Source: Methylocella tundrae (lineage in GTDB: Bacteria; Pseudomonadota; Alphaproteobacteria; Rhizobiales; Beijerinckiaceae). Taken from it: a stretch of 64,000 bases of DNA. Below, in pieces: positions 37,365 to 52,224 of the stretch (within the stretch, counting starts at the first letter, position 1; every line of letters starts with the position of its first letter). The stretch lies in assembly GCF_901905185.1 (NCBI RefSeq), contig NZ_CABFMQ020000076.1:124001-188000 (forward strand). Reading direction: 5' to 3'. A program made the translations under genes and the position numbers. The notes beneath the pieces were generated by a model. It was not told the DNA's origin. It saw only the letters and a list, made by a program, of their open reading frames with translations, and did not search any database.

Positions 37365-37895
37365 ATGAGCATGCGCTGGTATATTGTTCACGCCTATTCG
37401 AATTTCGAAAAGAAGGTCGCCGAATCGATCAAGGAGCAGGCGGCTCAGCGCGGCCTGACGTCGAAGTTCGAGGAAATCCTTGTCCCGACCGAGCAGGTCG
37501 TGGAGGTGCGGCGCGGCCGCAAGATCAATTCCGAGCGCAAGTTTTTTCCAGGCTATGTCCTTGTAAAATGTGATCTTTCGGACGATATCTACCATCTGAT
37601 CAAGAATACGCCGAAAGTGACCGGGTTTCTTGGGGCCGACAAGAAGCCGATGCCGATATCGGACGCGGAGGCTGATCGCATCAAGGGTCAGGTCGCCGAT
37701 GGCGTCGAGCGCCCGAAAGCGTCGATCTCCTTTGAGATCGGAGAGACGGTGCGTGTGGCGGACGGCCCCTTTGCTTCGTTTAACGGGATCGTCGAGGAAG
37801 TCGACGAGAGCCGCTCACGCGTCAAGGTCGCCGTTTCGATCTTCGGCCGGGCGACGCCTGTCGAACTCGAATATGCGCAGGTCGAGAAGGTCTAG
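37365..37895 (+). CDS. nusG: Transcription antitermination factor NusG
   Basis: A 176-aa NusG with an N-terminal NGN domain ([33 protein letters not shown]) and a C-terminal KOW domain ([20 protein letters not shown]). It binds RNA polymerase and couples transcription with Rho and the ribosome. ATGs at 37365 and 37371 both fit; the longer reading frame upstream overlaps secE and is rejected. Confidence 0.96.
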   Translation: MSMRWYIVHAYSNFEKKVAESIKEQAAQRGLTSKFEEILVPTEQVVEVRRGRKINSERKFFPGYVLVKCDLSDDIYHLIKNTPKVTGFLGADKKPMPISDAEADRIKGQVADGVERPKASISFEIGETVRVADGPFASFNGIVEEVDESRSRVKVAVSIFGRATPVELEYAQVEKV

Positions 37896-37956
37896 GCTTC
37901 GCTTCCGGGAAGCCGCGGGCTTTCAGGACAAGATCATGCGTCGAAACGCTTTTGAA

Positions 37957-37981
37957 TTCGGGCGGCGTCAAGCCGCCTGAA
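37957..37981 (+). other. Hairpin between nusG and rplK
   Basis: A 10-bp stem (including one G-U) TTCGGGCGGC/GCCGCCTGAA with loop GTCAA lies 62 bp after nusG. It has no T-tract, so it is not an intrinsic terminator. It could be a processing or mRNA-stability structure in the rplKA leader. Confidence 0.4.
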
Positions 37982-38112
37982 CGGCGCGAGGGGCGATCCC
38001 GCCGCGCATCACGTGGAAGACCGGGCGAGGGCGCGCCACGCCGCCGCCTCAGGTCGCACCACGACCGCAACCGCCGCGCCGCAAGGCCGGCTTTGTCTGG
38101 GAGTAAAGAAAA

Positions 38113-38541
38113 ATGGCGAAGAAGATCACGGGTTTCGTGAAGCTTCAGGTGCCTGCCGGAGCGGCCAACCCGTCGCCTCCGATCGGCCCCGCGCTGGGTC
38201 AGCGCGGCCTGAACATTATGGAGTTCTGCAAGGCCTTCAATGCGCGCACGGCGCAGATGGAGAAGGGCACGCCCATTCCGGTCGTCATCACGGCTTATGC
38301 GGATCGCTCGTTCACCTTCGAGATGAAGCTGCCGCCGGTGTCCTATTTTCTTAAGAAGGCCTCGGGGATCACTTCTGGATCGAAGACGACCGGGCGCGGC
38401 TTCGTCGGGAAGATCTCGAAGGCCCAGATCCAGGAGATCGCCGAAAAGAAGCTGCCCGATCTGAATTGCGCGACGGTCGACGCCGCAATGACGATGATCG
38501 AGGGCTCCGCCCGTTCCATGGGCCTCGAGATTGTAGGGTAG
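38113..38541 (+). CDS. rplK: 50S ribosomal protein L11
   Basis: A 142-aa L11 of the GTPase-associated centre. The N-terminal [20 protein letters not shown] contains the proline-rich thiostrepton region, and the C-terminal RNA-binding domain ends in [10 protein letters not shown]. Four bases separate it from rplA, a standard rplK-rplA pair. Confidence 0.98.
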   Translation: MAKKITGFVKLQVPAGAANPSPPIGPALGQRGLNIMEFCKAFNARTAQMEKGTPIPVVITAYADRSFTFEMKLPPVSYFLKKASGITSGSKTTGRGFVGKISKAQIQEIAEKKLPDLNCATVDAAMTMIEGSARSMGLEIVG

Positions 38542-38545
38542 AGAA

Positions 38546-39241
38546 ATGGCGCATGTTGGAAAGCGCGTGGTCAAGGCGCGTGAAGGAATTGACCGGATCA
38601 AGCTTTATCCGATCACGGACGCGGTCAAGCTCGTGAAAGAGCGGGCCAGTGCGAAGTTCGACGAGACCGTCGAGATCGCCATGAATCTTGGCGTCGACCC
38701 GAAACACGCCGATCAGATGGTGCGCGGCGTCGTCAATCTGCCGAACGGCACGGGGCGGACACTGCGCGTCGCCGTTTTTGCGCGCGGCGCGAAGGCTGAT
38801 GAAGCGAAGGCGGCGGGCGCCGATATTGTCGGCGCGGAGGATCTAGTCGCCACGGTCCAGGGCGGCACGATTGCTTTCGATCGCTGCATCGCGACGCCGG
38901 ACATGATGCCGCTCGTCGGCCGTCTCGGCAAGGTGCTGGGACCGCGCGGCCTGATGCCCAACCCGAAGGTCGGCACGGTGACCATGGACGTCGCCGCGGC
39001 GGTCAAGGCTTCAAAAGGCGGCGCCGTGGAGTTTCGTGTCGAGAAAGCCGGCATCATCCAGGGCAGCGTCGGCAAAGCTTCCTTCGACGACGACAAACTC
39101 ATCGCGAATATAGCGGCCTTTGTCGACGCGGTCGCCAAAGCCAAGCCGCAGGGCGCGAAGGGCACCTATATTCAGCGTGTTGCGATTTCATCGACGATGG
39201 GCCCGGGCGTCAAGGTCGATCCGTCGACGGTTTCGGCCTGA
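38546..39241 (+). CDS. rplA: 50S ribosomal protein L1
   Basis: A 231-aa L1, the stalk protein and, in many bacteria, a translational repressor of rpl[34 protein letters not shown] and the final [13 protein letters not shown] are conserved. It is preceded by a GTAGAGAA-type site next to the rplK stop. Confidence 0.98.
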   Translation: MAHVGKRVVKAREGIDRIKLYPITDAVKLVKERASAKFDETVEIAMNLGVDPKHADQMVRGVVNLPNGTGRTLRVAVFARGAKADEAKAAGADIVGAEDLVATVQGGTIAFDRCIATPDMMPLVGRLGKVLGPRGLMPNPKVGTVTMDVAAAVKASKGGAVEFRVEKAGIIQGSVGKASFDDDKLIANIAAFVDAVAKAKPQGAKGTYIQRVAISSTMGPGVKVDPSTVSA

Positions 39242-39294
39242 GGTCAGCGACGGCAAATTATTCCTTGACATGTTGGAAAATTCGCAGATGGCCC

Positions 39295-39323
39295 TTGGCA
39301 TCGCGGATTGGTTAGTTTAAATA
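39295..39323 (+). promoter_or_regulatory. Candidate sigma-70 promoter for rplJL-rpoBC
   Basis: TTGGCA (39295-39300) and TAAATA (39318-39323) are separated by exactly 17 bp. This is a strong housekeeping promoter by alphaproteobacterial standards. It would give a long leader of about 480 nt before rplJ. Confidence 0.6.
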
Positions 39324-39670
39324 GGGAGTTCGGGGCCGTTCCATTATGGCTGCTCCGCACCCTTAAAAGCTTCCGCGATTGCGAGCCGCCTATTTGACTT
39401 ACAAGTTTAGCTTGTGTGCGAAAAAGCGTTCGCGGTCCGGTGGATGAGGCTGGAGGATAGGCGGCGACGCCTGTCCCTTCCGGCCATGTCCTGTCCAAGA
39501 CTGCTGGCGTTTGATGTCTCTGCGAAGAGCTCAAACTTAATCTTCGATCGCCGGGCCGGTTCGCCGTCCTGTTTGAGAGTCGCCAGCATAGACGGGGTAA
39601 TAACAAGATTTTGGATATGAGGGCGGCTCGCGTCTGGCCTCTTTATCCTTCGATTTTGGTCTACTCCCTC

Positions 39671-39744
39671 TGTCCGGAGCAGCTTGTTGCTCCGGGGACA
39701 GGCACAGCGCTGTTTCGAGGCCGGATTTCCATCCCGTCTCGAAG
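39671..39744 (+). ncRNA. Structured L10 leader candidate
   Basis: Two consecutive hairpins. CCGGAGCA/TGCTCCGG (39674-39681 with 39688-39695), extended by TGT/ACA after a GG bulge, is followed by TTCGAG/CTCGAA (39714-39719 with 39738-39743) enclosing a small GGAT/ATCC loop. Position and shape fit the L10 leader that L10-L12 binds to repress its own operon. This was not confirmed by a covariance model. Confidence 0.55.
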
Positions 39745-39807
39745 CGGCAATTGCAGCCCGCGGGCCAGGCCGTTCAAGGTTTCGGGCCTGCGCAAGGAGA
39801 AAGCACT

Positions 39808-40323
39808 GTGGACAGAGCGGAAAAGAAAGAATGCGTCGAAACGCTCGCCAATGTCTTTAAGACGACATCGGTGGTCGTGGTCGCGCATTATTCCGGCCTG
39901 ACAGTGGCTCAGATGCAAAATCTGCGCAAGCAGATGCGCGCAGCTGGCGCTACCGTGCAGGTCGCCAAGAACCGTCTCGTCAAGATTGCTCTGGAAGGCT
40001 CGGAGGTCGCCTCGATCTCTGGTCTGATGAAAGGCCCGACCTTGATCGCTCATTCGAGCGATCCTGTGGCGGCTGCGAAGGTCGCAGTGGCTTTCGCCAA
40101 GGATAACGACAAGCTCGTGATCCTCGGCGGGGCGATGGGGAAAACCGCGCTGACCGTGGACGCTGTGAAGTCGCTTGCGACGATGCCGTCCCTGGATGAG
40201 CTTCGCGGCAAGCTCCTCGGCCTCATTTTGGCGCCGGCGACGAAACTCGCCCAGCTCACAACGGCGCCCGCCGCGAAACTCGCGCGCGTCGTTGCGGCCT
40301 ATGCCGAAAAAGACGCTGCCTGA
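39808..40323 (+). CDS. rplJ: 50S ribosomal protein L10
   Basis: A 171-aa L10, the base of the L7/L12 stalk. [18 protein letters not shown] and [14 protein letters not shown] at the N-terminus are typical. The start is GTG at 39808 with AAGGAG 8 nt upstream. The longer frame starting at 39751 would run into the leader and is rejected. Confidence 0.96.
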   Translation: MDRAEKKECVETLANVFKTTSVVVVAHYSGLTVAQMQNLRKQMRAAGATVQVAKNRLVKIALEGSEVASISGLMKGPTLIAHSSDPVAAAKVAVAFAKDNDKLVILGGAMGKTALTVDAVKSLATMPSLDELRGKLLGLILAPATKLAQLTTAPAAKLARVVAAYAEKDAA

Positions 40324-40377
40324 CGGCCTTAATCTTGAGAGACACCATCAACAATTGACCAATCGAAGGACGTAGAC

Positions 40378-40755
<378 letters not shown>

Positions 40756-40788
40756 GTTTGATCGCAGCTGCGGTCAAGATTTGAGTTG

Positions 40789-40818
40789 CGACGGCGCCCT
40801 GGAAACGGGGGGCCGTCG
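40789..40818 (+). other. Hairpin between rplL and rpoB
   Basis: CGACGGC (40789-40795) pairs with GCCGTCG (40812-40818), and CCC/GGG extends the stem inward. It lies 33 bp after rplL with no T-tract. It occupies the position of the RNase III site and partial attenuator known in enterobacterial rplL-rpoB mRNA; homology of function is inferred. Confidence 0.4.
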
Positions 40819-40978
40819 ATCTATTGCCGGAAGGTATGTTCGAACCTTGCGGTCAATGCGCGGCGCATCAGCCGCGGCGCGGGGATCGAACAAGTCCCGC
40901 CCCAGCGTCCGAGCTGGGCGCGGATGAGGCGGTAATCCGTTCGGGATCATCGCCGTTTTGCAGAGGTGCGAGAGCGAC

Positions 40979-45109
<4,131 letters not shown>

Positions 45110-45124
45110 AATGCTCGACGCTTT

Positions 45125-45173
45125 AGAGCGGCGCGCGCGTCCGGACGCAGCGCGCCGTTCTATTCATTTTTTT
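45125..45173 (+). terminator. Terminator-like hairpin between rpoB and rpoC
   Basis: AGAGCGGCGCGC (45125-45136) pairs with GCGCGCCGTTCT (45150-45161) with one G-U. The interior GCGTCCGGACGC is itself a perfect palindrome. A run of seven T residues (45167-45173) follows after 5 nt. By structure this is an intrinsic terminator or attenuator, although rpoC must be transcribed through it. Confidence 0.55.
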
Positions 45174-45232
45174 AGTTTCCGGCACGGGGCCTCGCAGCGG
45201 TTGCGCGCGGGCCCAAGCATCAGGAGATGGCA

Positions 45233-48200
45233 ATGAATCAAGAGGTCATGAATCTCTTCAATCCGGTCGTGCAGCCGCAGGCTTTCGACCAGATCCAGAT
45301 ATCGATCGCCAGCCCCGAAAAGATTTTGTCCTGGTCGTTCGGCGAGATCAAGAAGCCTGAGACGATCAATTATCGCACCTTCAAGCCGGAACGCGACGGG
45401 CTTTTCTGCGCCCGGATTTTCGGGCCGATCAAGGATTACGAGTGCTTGTGCGGCAAGTACAAGCGGATGAAATATAAGGGCGTCATCTGCGAGAAGTGCG
45501 GCGTCGAGGTCACTCTGTCGCGCGTGCGGCGCGAGCGCATGGGCCACATCTCGCTCGCGGCGCCGGTCGCGCATATCTGGTTTTTGAAGTCGCTGCCCTC
45601 GCGCATCGGCCTTCTGCTCGATATGACGCTGAAGGATCTCGAGCGCATTCTTTATTTTGAATCCTACATCGTCCTCGATCCCGGCCTGACGCCGCTGAAG
45701 GACCGCGAGCTCCTCAATGAAGAGGATTATCTGCGGGCCCAGGACGAGTACGGGCAGGATTCCTTCACGGCGATGATTGGCGCGGAAGCGATCCGGGAGA
45801 TCCTGCGCAACATGGATCTGCCGACGATCGCGGAGAAGCTCAAGATCGAGATCGCGCAGTCGACCACCGAGCTGAAGCCGAAGAAGCTCGCCAAGCGGCT
45901 GAAGATCATCGAGGCCTTCATGCATTCTGGCAACAAGCCGGAATGGATGATCCTGACCGAAGTTCCCGTCATCCCGCCGGACTTGCGCCCGCTCGTCCCG
46001 CTCGATGGCGGCCGCTTCGCGACCTCCGATCTCAACGATCTCTATCGCCGCGTCATCAACCGCAACAACCGTCTGAAGCGGCTGATCGAACTGCGCGCGC
46101 CCGACATCATCGTGCGCAATGAAAAGCGCATGTTGCAAGAGGCGGTCGACGCCCTCTTTGACAACGGCCGGCGCGGGCGCGTCATCACGGGCGCCAACAA
46201 GCGGCCGCTGAAGTCGCTCGCCGACATGCTGAAAGGCAAGCAGGGCCGGTTCCGGCAGAACCTGCTCGGCAAGCGCGTCGATTATTCGGGCCGCTCCGTC
46301 ATTGTCGTCGGTCCCGATCTCAAGCTGCACCAATGCGGCCTGCCGAAGAAGATGGCGCTCGAGCTTTTCAAGCCGTTCATCTACTCGCGCCTCGACGCCA
46401 AGGGTCTGTCCGCCACGGTCAAGCAGGCGAAGAAGCTTGTCGAGAAAGAAAAGCCCGAGGTTTGGGATATCCTCGATGAGGTCATCCGCGAACATCCGGT
46501 GATGCTGAACCGCGCGCCGACCTTGCATCGCCTCGGCATTCAGGCCTTTGAGCCGAAGCTGATCGAAGGCAAGGCGATCCAGTTGCATCCTCTCGTCTGC
46601 GCCGCCTTCAACGCGGATTTCGACGGCGATCAGATGGCGGTGCATGTCCCGCTCTCGCTCGAGGCGCAGCTCGAGGCTCGCGTGCTCATGATGTCGACCA
46701 ACAACATCCTGCATCCGGCCAATGGTCTGCCGATCATCGTGCCGAGTCAGGATATCGTGCTCGGCCTCTACTATGTGTCGCTGATGCGCGATGGCGAGCC
46801 CGGTCAGGGCATGGCCTTTTCCAATATCGGCGAAGTCGAGCACGCCTTGTTCTCCAAGGCAATCACGCTGCATACGCGCATCAAGGGCAGGGCCTGGACC
46901 TATGACAGCGAAGGCAAGCGTCAGTCGAAGATCTATGACACGACGCCGGGCCGCCTGATCCTTGGCCAGTTGATGCCGGACCACGCCAAGATTCCTTTCG
47001 ACGTCGTGAACAAGCTCATGACCAAGAAAGAAATCTCCAACATGATCGACGTCGTCTACCGCAACTGCGGTCAGAAAGAGACGGTGATCTTCTGCGACCG
47101 CATCATGGCGCTCGGCTTCCGCGAGGCCTTCAAGGCCGGCATTTCGTTCGGCAAGGACGATATGGTGGTGCCGGAGACGAAGCCGAAGATCATCGCGGAC
47201 ACGAGCGCGCTCGCCAAGGAATATGAGCAGCAGTATAATGACGGCCTGATCACGCAGGGCGAGAAATACAACAAGGTGGTCGACGCCTGGGCAAAATGCT
47301 CGGACAAGCTCGCCGAAGAAATGATGGCGCGCATCTCGGCCGTGCAGAAGGACGACAGCGGCCGCGACAAGCCGATCAACTCGATCTACATGATGTCGCA
47401 TTCGGGAGCGCGCGGTTCGCCGACGCAGATGAAGCAGCTCGCCGCAATGCGCGGCCTGATGGCCAAGCCCTCCGGCGAGATCATCGAGAGCCCGATCATC
47501 TCGAACTTCAAGGAAGGCCTGACCGTGCTCGAGTACTTCAACTCGACGCATGGCGCCCGCAAGGGTCTCGCCGACACCGCCTTGAAGACCGCGAACTCCG
47601 GCTATCTCACCCGGCGTCTCGTCGACGTCGCGCAGGATTCGATCATCACGACGCTGGATTGCGGATCCAAAGGCGGCATCCGCATGCGCGCGATCATCGA
47701 CGCCGGACAGGTCGTCGCCTCGCTCGCGACCCGCATTCTTGGGCGCACGGCGGCGGAGGATCTGAAGGATATTGAAGGCAATATCATTGTCGCCACCGGC
47801 GAGATGATTCAGGAATGGCATATCGACCACATCAATGCGGCCGGCATCCAGGAAGTGAAGATTCGTTCGGTGCTGACCTGCGAGGCGAAAAACGGCGTTT
47901 GCGGCACATGCTATGGCCGCGATCTTGCGCGCGGCACGCCTGTCAACATGGGCGAGGCGGTGGGCGTCATCGCGGCGCAATCCATCGGCGAGCCGGGCAC
48001 CCAGCTGACGATGCGCACCTTCCACATCGGCGGCGCGGCGCAGATCGCGGATCAGTCCTTCATCGAGAGCAATTTCGATGGGGTCGTGCGCATCCGCAAC
48101 CGTCATCTCGCGCGCAACAGCGATGGCGATCTGATGGTCATGGCGCGCAATGTCGCGGTTGTGATCGAGGGCTCCGACGGCACGGAGCGCGCCGTTCACC

Positions 48201-49429
48201 GCGTCCAGTATGGCGCGCGGATGAAAGTCGATGAGGGCGATCAGATCAAACGCGGCCAGCGCATCGCCGAATGGGACCCCTATACGCGGCCGATCCTGAC
48301 CGAGGTCGACGGCTTCATCGGATTCGAGGATCTCGTCGAAGGAGCCTCCATGACGGAGACCGTCGACGAGGCGACCGGCATTGCAAAGCGCATGGTCATT
48401 GACTGGCGACTCAACCAGCGTTCCGCCACGTTGAAGCCCGCAATCGTGATCAAGGCGGCCGACGGCAAGATCAGCAAACTGCAGCGTGGCGGCGACGCGC
48501 GCTACACTCTGCCGGTCGAATCGATCATCGGCGTTGATCCGGGTGGCGTTGTACGCGCCGGCGACATCATCGCGCGCATCTCGATGGAGTCGGCCAAGAC
48601 GCGCGACATCACCGGCGGTCTGCCGCGCGTCGCCGAATTGTTCGAGGCGCGCCGGCCGAAGGATCATGCGATCATCGCCGAGGCCTCAGGCACGGTGCAG
48701 TTCGGACGCGACTATAAGAACAAGACCCGCATCTCGATCATCCCGAACGAGGAGGACGCCGAGCCGATCGAATATCTGATCCCGAAAGGCAAACACATCC
48801 ATCTTCAGGACGGAGACGTCGTGGAGAAGGGGGATTACATCGTCGACGGCAATCCGGCGCCGCACGACATTCTGGCGATCAAGGGAGTCGAGGAGCTCGC
48901 GGCTTACCTCGTGAACGAGATCCAGGAAGTCTATCGTCTGCAGGGCGTCGCCATTAACGACAAGCACATCGAAGTGATCGTCAGGCAAATGTTGCAGAAG
49001 GTTGACATCGTCGATCCCGGCGACACCGATTTTCTCGCAAATGAGCAGGTCGATCAGGTCGAACTCGAGGAAGCCAACGCCAAGGCGCTCGAACAGGGCG
49101 GCAAGCCGGCCACGGGCACGCCGGTTCTGCTCGGCATCACCAAGGCCTCGTTGCAGACGCGTTCGTTCATCTCCGCCGCTTCCTTCCAGGAGACGACCCG
49201 CGTGTTGACCGAAGCCGCCGTCAACGGCAAGGCCGACACGCTCGAAGGCTTGAAGGAGAACGTCATCGTCGGCCGCCTGATCCCGGCGGGCACAGGCGCG
49301 GCGATGGCCAAATTGCGGCGCGTGGCGGCGATGCGCGATGAGCTGATTCTGGCGCAAAAAGGCGAGACATCGCGAGAGGCCGCGCCGACCCCGCTGCTGC
49401 CGGCCGCTGTTCCGGCGGCCCAGGACTGA
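45233..49429 (+). CDS. rpoC: DNA-directed RNA polymerase subunit beta'
   Basis: A 1398-aa beta' subunit. The N-terminal zinc finger [20 protein letters not shown], the catalytic metal loop [12 protein letters not shown] and the bridge/trigger region ([21 protein letters not shown]) are intact. A second Cys cluster ([16 protein letters not shown]) is present. The ATG at 45233 has AGGAG 6 nt upstream; the ATG at 45227 directly abuts that site and is less likely. A strong terminator follows. The rpsL-rpsG-fusA-tuf genes that commonly come next are absent. Confidence 0.98.
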   Translation: MNQEVMNLFNPVVQPQAFDQIQISIASPEKILSWSFGEIKKPETINYRTFKPERDGLFCARIFGPIKDYECLCGKYKRMKYKGVICEKCGVEVTLSRVRRERMGHISLAAPVAHIWFLKSLPSRIGLLLDMTLKDLERILYFESYIVLDPGLTPLKDRELLNEEDYLRAQDEYGQDSFTAMIGAEAIREILRNMDLPTIAEKLKIEIAQSTTELKPKKLAKRLKIIEAFMHSGNKPEWMILTEVPVIPPDLRPLVPLDGGRFATSDLNDLYRRVINRNNRLKRLIELRAPDIIVRNEKRMLQEAVDALFDNGRRGRVITGANKRPLKSLADMLKGKQGRFRQNLLGKRVDYSGRSVIVVGPDLKLHQCGLPKKMALELFKPFIYSRLDAKGLSATVKQAKKLVEKEKPEVWDILDEVIREHPVMLNRAPTLHRLGIQAFEPKLIEGKAIQLHPLVCAAFNADFDGDQMAVHVPLSLEAQLEARVLMMSTNNILHPANGLPIIVPSQDIVLGLYYVSLMRDGEPGQGMAFSNIGEVEHALFSKAITLHTRIKGRAWTYDSEGKRQSKIYDTTPGRLILGQLMPDHAKIPFDVVNKLMTKKEISNMIDVVYRNCGQKETVIFCDRIMALGFREAFKAGISFGKDDMVVPETKPKIIADTSALAKEYEQQYNDGLITQGEKYNKVVDAWAKCSDKLAEEMMARISAVQKDDSGRDKPINSIYMMSHSGARGSPTQMKQLAAMRGLMAKPSGEIIESPIISNFKEGLTVLEYFNSTHGARKGLADTALKTANSGYLTRRLVDVAQDSIITTLDCGSKGGIRMRAIIDAGQVVASLATRILGRTAAEDLKDIEGNIIVATGEMIQEWHIDHINAAGIQEVKIRSVLTCEAKNGVCGTCYGRDLARGTPVNMGEAVGVIAAQSIGEPGTQLTMRTFHIGGAAQIADQSFIESNFDGVVRIRNRHLARNSDGDLMVMARNVAVVIEGSDGTERAVHRVQYGARMKVDEGDQIKRGQRIAEWDPYTRPILTEVDGFIGFEDLVEGASMTETVDEATGIAKRMVIDWRLNQRSATLKPAIVIKAADGKISKLQRGGDARYTLPVESIIGVDPGGVVRAGDIIARISMESAKTRDITGGLPRVAELFEARRPKDHAIIAEASGTVQFGRDYKNKTRISIIPNEEDAEPIEYLIPKGKHIHLQDGDVVEKGDYIVDGNPAPHDILAIKGVEELAAYLVNEIQEVYRLQGVAINDKHIEVIVRQMLQKVDIVDPGDTDFLANEQVDQVELEEANAKALEQGGKPATGTPVLLGITKASLQTRSFISAASFQETTRVLTEAAVNGKADTLEGLKENVIVGRLIPAGTGAAMAKLRRVAAMRDELILAQKGETSREAAPTPLLPAAVPAAQD

Positions 49430-49480
49430 GCAGTCAAGCTCACGCCGGCGTCTGACAAGGGCGACGGCGATGAGACGACC

Positions 49481-49524
49481 ATGAGAAAGAGCGCATGATC
49501 GCAGCGGTCATGCGCTCTTTTCAT
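49481..49524 (+). terminator. rpoC terminator
   Basis: AAAGAGCGCATGA (49486-49498) pairs perfectly with TCATGCGCTCTTT (49508-49520) over a 9-nt loop. The stem ends in TTTT, and flanking ATGA/TCAT extends it. It lies 57 bp after rpoC and closes the rplJL-rpoBC unit. Confidence 0.85.
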
Positions 49525-49728
49525 GACTGGCGCGCGGTTGCGTCCGCGTCTTTGACTGGACAGGCGAACTGGTAAAACACCGGCTCTCACCGTTCGCGCC
49601 GCGGCGACGAAAGCTTCGCAACAGTTTGATTGATCATGATATCTATCGTGACCGCGGCCTGGTATTTTGCCATTTTCTTCCGCCGCATCGCGTGTCATTC
49701 TCGCGCGCATTGAACAAACTTGAGTTTC

Positions 49729-50511
49729 ATGATGCGGACAGCAAGATTGATTTTTCATCTCGTGGCCGGTGCGGTCCTGTTGGCGGCCGCGACCGCTTCA
49801 GCGCCTCAGCCAGCGCTGGCGCAGTGGCGAAGCTATTCCGGCTATCAGCCCTATCCCTATTACCCGCCGGCCCCCCTGCCGGCCTATCCGGATTATCCGC
49901 TGCCGCCGGGAGCGCGGCCTTACGCCCCTTACGCTTATGGCGGCCCAAATCCACCATATGGCGGCGCCTATCCCGACTCCGAGCCGCGCGGCGAAGCCTA
50001 CAGGCCCGGCTATGGCGCCCCCGAGGATCGGCAGGGTCTCGAACTCGGCGTCAATGCCGCGCAAAGAACGGCGATGCTGGTCCAAAATCCGACGAATCAA
50101 CCGCCCGGCACCATCGTCATCGATACGCATAGCCGCCATCTCTATCTGATCCGGCCGAACGGGCAGGCGATCGAATATGGCATCGGAGTCGGGCGTCAGG
50201 GATTTGAATGGAAAGGCAGCGCGAGGGTCGGCCGCAAGGCGGAATGGCCACGCTGGATTCCGCCAAAGGAAATGCTGCAGCGCCGGCCGGACCTTCCTGA
50301 ATCGATGGACGGCGGCCTAGAAAATCCGCTCGGCGCGCGGGCGCTTTATCTGTTTCAGGGGAACAAGGACACGCTGTTTCGCATCCATGGCACCAATGAA
50401 CCGGACACAATCGGCAAAGCCGTGTCATCCGGTTGCATCCGCATGATGAACGCCGACGTCATTGATCTCTATCAGCGCGTTGGCGTCGGCACGCGAGTGG
50501 TCGTAGAATGA
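49729..50511 (+). CDS. L,D-transpeptidase (YkuD) with Pro/Tyr-rich N-terminus
   Basis: A periplasmic enzyme of about 260 aa. A signal peptide ends near QPALAQ. A low-complexity segment of about 70 residues, rich in Pro, Tyr and Gly, precedes a C-terminal YkuD domain. That domain starts at GTIVIDTHSRHLYLI and contains the catalytic motif HGTNEPDTIGKAVSSGCIRM with nucleophilic Cys. Such enzymes make 3-3 peptidoglycan cross-links or attach proteins. A second member lies at 61292-61912. ATG codons at 49729 and 49732 are equivalent choices. Confidence 0.93.
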   Translation: MMRTARLIFHLVAGAVLLAAATASAPQPALAQWRSYSGYQPYPYYPPAPLPAYPDYPLPPGARPYAPYAYGGPNPPYGGAYPDSEPRGEAYRPGYGAPEDRQGLELGVNAAQRTAMLVQNPTNQPPGTIVIDTHSRHLYLIRPNGQAIEYGIGVGRQGFEWKGSARVGRKAEWPRWIPPKEMLQRRPDLPESMDGGLENPLGARALYLFQGNKDTLFRIHGTNEPDTIGKAVSSGCIRMMNADVIDLYQRVGVGTRVVVE

Positions 50512-50518
50512 GCTGAGC

Positions 50519-50562
50519 CGGGGGGCGGCCGTAACACGCGCGCGTGTTACGGCCGCCCCCCG
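50519..50562. repeat. Perfect 44-bp palindrome between convergent genes
   Basis: Two 22-base arms, from 50519-50540 and 50541-50562, are exact reverse complements with no spacer. They read CGGGGGGCGGCC then GTAACACGCG on the left. The palindrome lies 8 bp after the L,D-transpeptidase stop and 87 bp beyond the gltD stop. It has no T-tract on either strand. It could act as a bidirectional transcript-end structure. Confidence 0.75.
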
Positions 50563-50649
50563 TCGCCGCTGCGCCAGTCTGTCAATGCCAGCCCATTGCT
50601 GAGCGAGCATGATGACCAATTCCGTCGATCATGCTTCGCGAGTTGCGGC

Positions 50650-52068
50650 TTACCTTGGCAGAACGCTCGAGCCCATCAGGAATGTGTCGACTGACTGCGC
50701 CGCCTGGCGTCCTTCGCGGATTGCCCAGACCACCAGCGATTGGCCGCGCCGCATGTCGCCGCAGGCGAAGACCTTTGGCAAGGAGGTTTTGTAGGCGATC
50801 TGGTCCGCCGCCACGTTGCCGCGTGGGTCGAGCTTGACGCCAAGGCTGTTCAGAAGCCCGTCCTGCAGAGGCGAAACAAAGCCCATGGCAAGCAGCACGA
50901 GATCGGCCCTGATCTCGAACGTGCTGTCCGGGATTTCCTTCAGCTTCTCGTCGACGTGGACGCAGATGATCTTCTTGACGACGCCGTCTTCGCCATGAAT
51001 GGCTTTGGTGAGCACGGAAAACTCGCGTTTTGCGCCCTCTTCCTGTGAGGAGGAGGTGCGCAGCTTCAAGGGCCAGTTGGGCCAGGTCAGCAGCTTATTT
51101 TCCCTGTCAGGGGGAATCGGCATGATTTCGAGTTGCGTTACCGACAGCGCACCTTGGCGGATCGAAGTCCCGATGCAGTCCGAGCCTGTATCGCCGCCGC
51201 CAATGACGACGACATGTTTCGCCGCCGCGAGGATCGGCTCATTGCTCTGGACGGGCTCCCTGCTGACGCGGCGATTTTGCTGCGGCAGAAAGTCCATCGC
51301 GAAATGCACGCCGGAGAGATCGCGGCCCGGGATCGGAAGATCGCGCGGCTTTTCGGCGCCGCCCGAGAGAACGATGGCGTCATAGTCATTGAGCAGGGCC
51401 GAGGCCTCGATGTCGACGCCGACATTGACGTTGACGCGGAACTCGACGCCTTCCGCCTGCATCTGATCGACGCGGCGGTCGATCAGATGCTTCTCCATCT
51501 TGAAATCGGGAATGCCATAGCGCAGCAGGCCGCCCGGCTTGGCGTTCTTCTCGAAAACATGCACCTCATGTCCAACCCTTGCGAGTTGCTGGGCGCAGGC
51601 GAGGCCGGCGGGACCGGAGCCGACGACGGCGATTTTCTTGCCAGTCCGGACGGAAGAAATTTCAGGCGGCAGCCAGCCGTTGGCCCAAGCGCGATCGACG
51701 ATGGCGCATTCGATCGTCTTGATCGTCACCGGGGTGTCGGCGAGGTTCAGAGTGCATGAGGCTTCGCAAGGCGCGGGGCAGACGCGGCCGGTAAACTCGG
51801 GAAAATTATTTGTGGAGTGGAGGTTGCGGGAAGCTTCCTCCCAATCGGAACGATAGACGAGATCGTTCCAGTCCGGGATCTGATTGTTGACCGGGCAGCC
51901 GGTATGACAATAAGGGATGCCGCAATTCATGCAGCGGGCCGCCTGATCCTTCGTCGCCTCTTCGGACAGCGGGATCACGAACTCCTTATAGTGGCGAATT
52001 CGGTCGGAAGCGGGCGCATAGCGCCGGTCGCGCCGGTCGATTTCCAAGAATCCTGTCACCTTGCCCAT
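50650..52068 (-). CDS. gltD: Glutamate synthase small subunit (GltD)
   Basis: A 472-aa NADPH-binding, FAD-containing beta subunit that feeds electrons to GltB. An N-terminal 4Fe-4S segment carries C46, C49, C54 and C58 ([13 protein letters not shown]). Rossmann motifs [16 protein letters not shown] and [12 protein letters not shown] follow. The ATG at 52068 with AGAGGGG upstream matches the family N-terminus MGKVTGFLE; the longer frame is rejected. It lies 156 bp downstream of gltB. Confidence 0.97.
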   Translation of the reverse strand: MGKVTGFLEIDRRDRRYAPASDRIRHYKEFVIPLSEEATKDQAARCMNCGIPYCHTGCPVNNQIPDWNDLVYRSDWEEASRNLHSTNNFPEFTGRVCPAPCEASCTLNLADTPVTIKTIECAIVDRAWANGWLPPEISSVRTGKKIAVVGSGPAGLACAQQLARVGHEVHVFEKNAKPGGLLRYGIPDFKMEKHLIDRRVDQMQAEGVEFRVNVNVGVDIEASALLNDYDAIVLSGGAEKPRDLPIPGRDLSGVHFAMDFLPQQNRRVSREPVQSNEPILAAAKHVVVIGGGDTGSDCIGTSIRQGALSVTQLEIMPIPPDRENKLLTWPNWPLKLRTSSSQEEGAKREFSVLTKAIHGEDGVVKKIICVHVDEKLKEIPDSTFEIRADLVLLAMGFVSPLQDGLLNSLGVKLDPRGNVAADQIAYKTSLPKVFACGDMRRGQSLVVWAIREGRQAAQSVDTFLMGSSVLPR

Positions 52069-52224
52069 AAAAGCCCCTCTGCCGGACGTTGTCGCCCGCA
52101 ACTCGCGATGGTCACGCTTCAGCCCGCGTTCAAAGCCGCAAGGCCCAAACGCGAGCTGATGAACATGCAGGATTTGCGCCTGTGTCAAGCCGGAAAACGG
52201 CCGTTGAAGCGCGCCTGTTTTCCC

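Larger units (their letters stand above)
39242..39807. other. rplA-rplJ intergenic region
   Basis: A 566-bp region separating the rplKA and rplJL-rpoBC transcription units. It contains a strong candidate promoter (39295-39323) and a structured leader just upstream of rplJ (39671-39744). The stretch between them, 39330-39660, shows no gene. Confidence 0.6.

Noticed and set aside
45164..48667. 1167-codon minus-strand frame opposite rpoC
   Set aside because: It is a shadow of rpoC in GC-rich DNA: Arg/Asp/His-biased composition, no family motif, and the plus strand is unambiguously rpoC.
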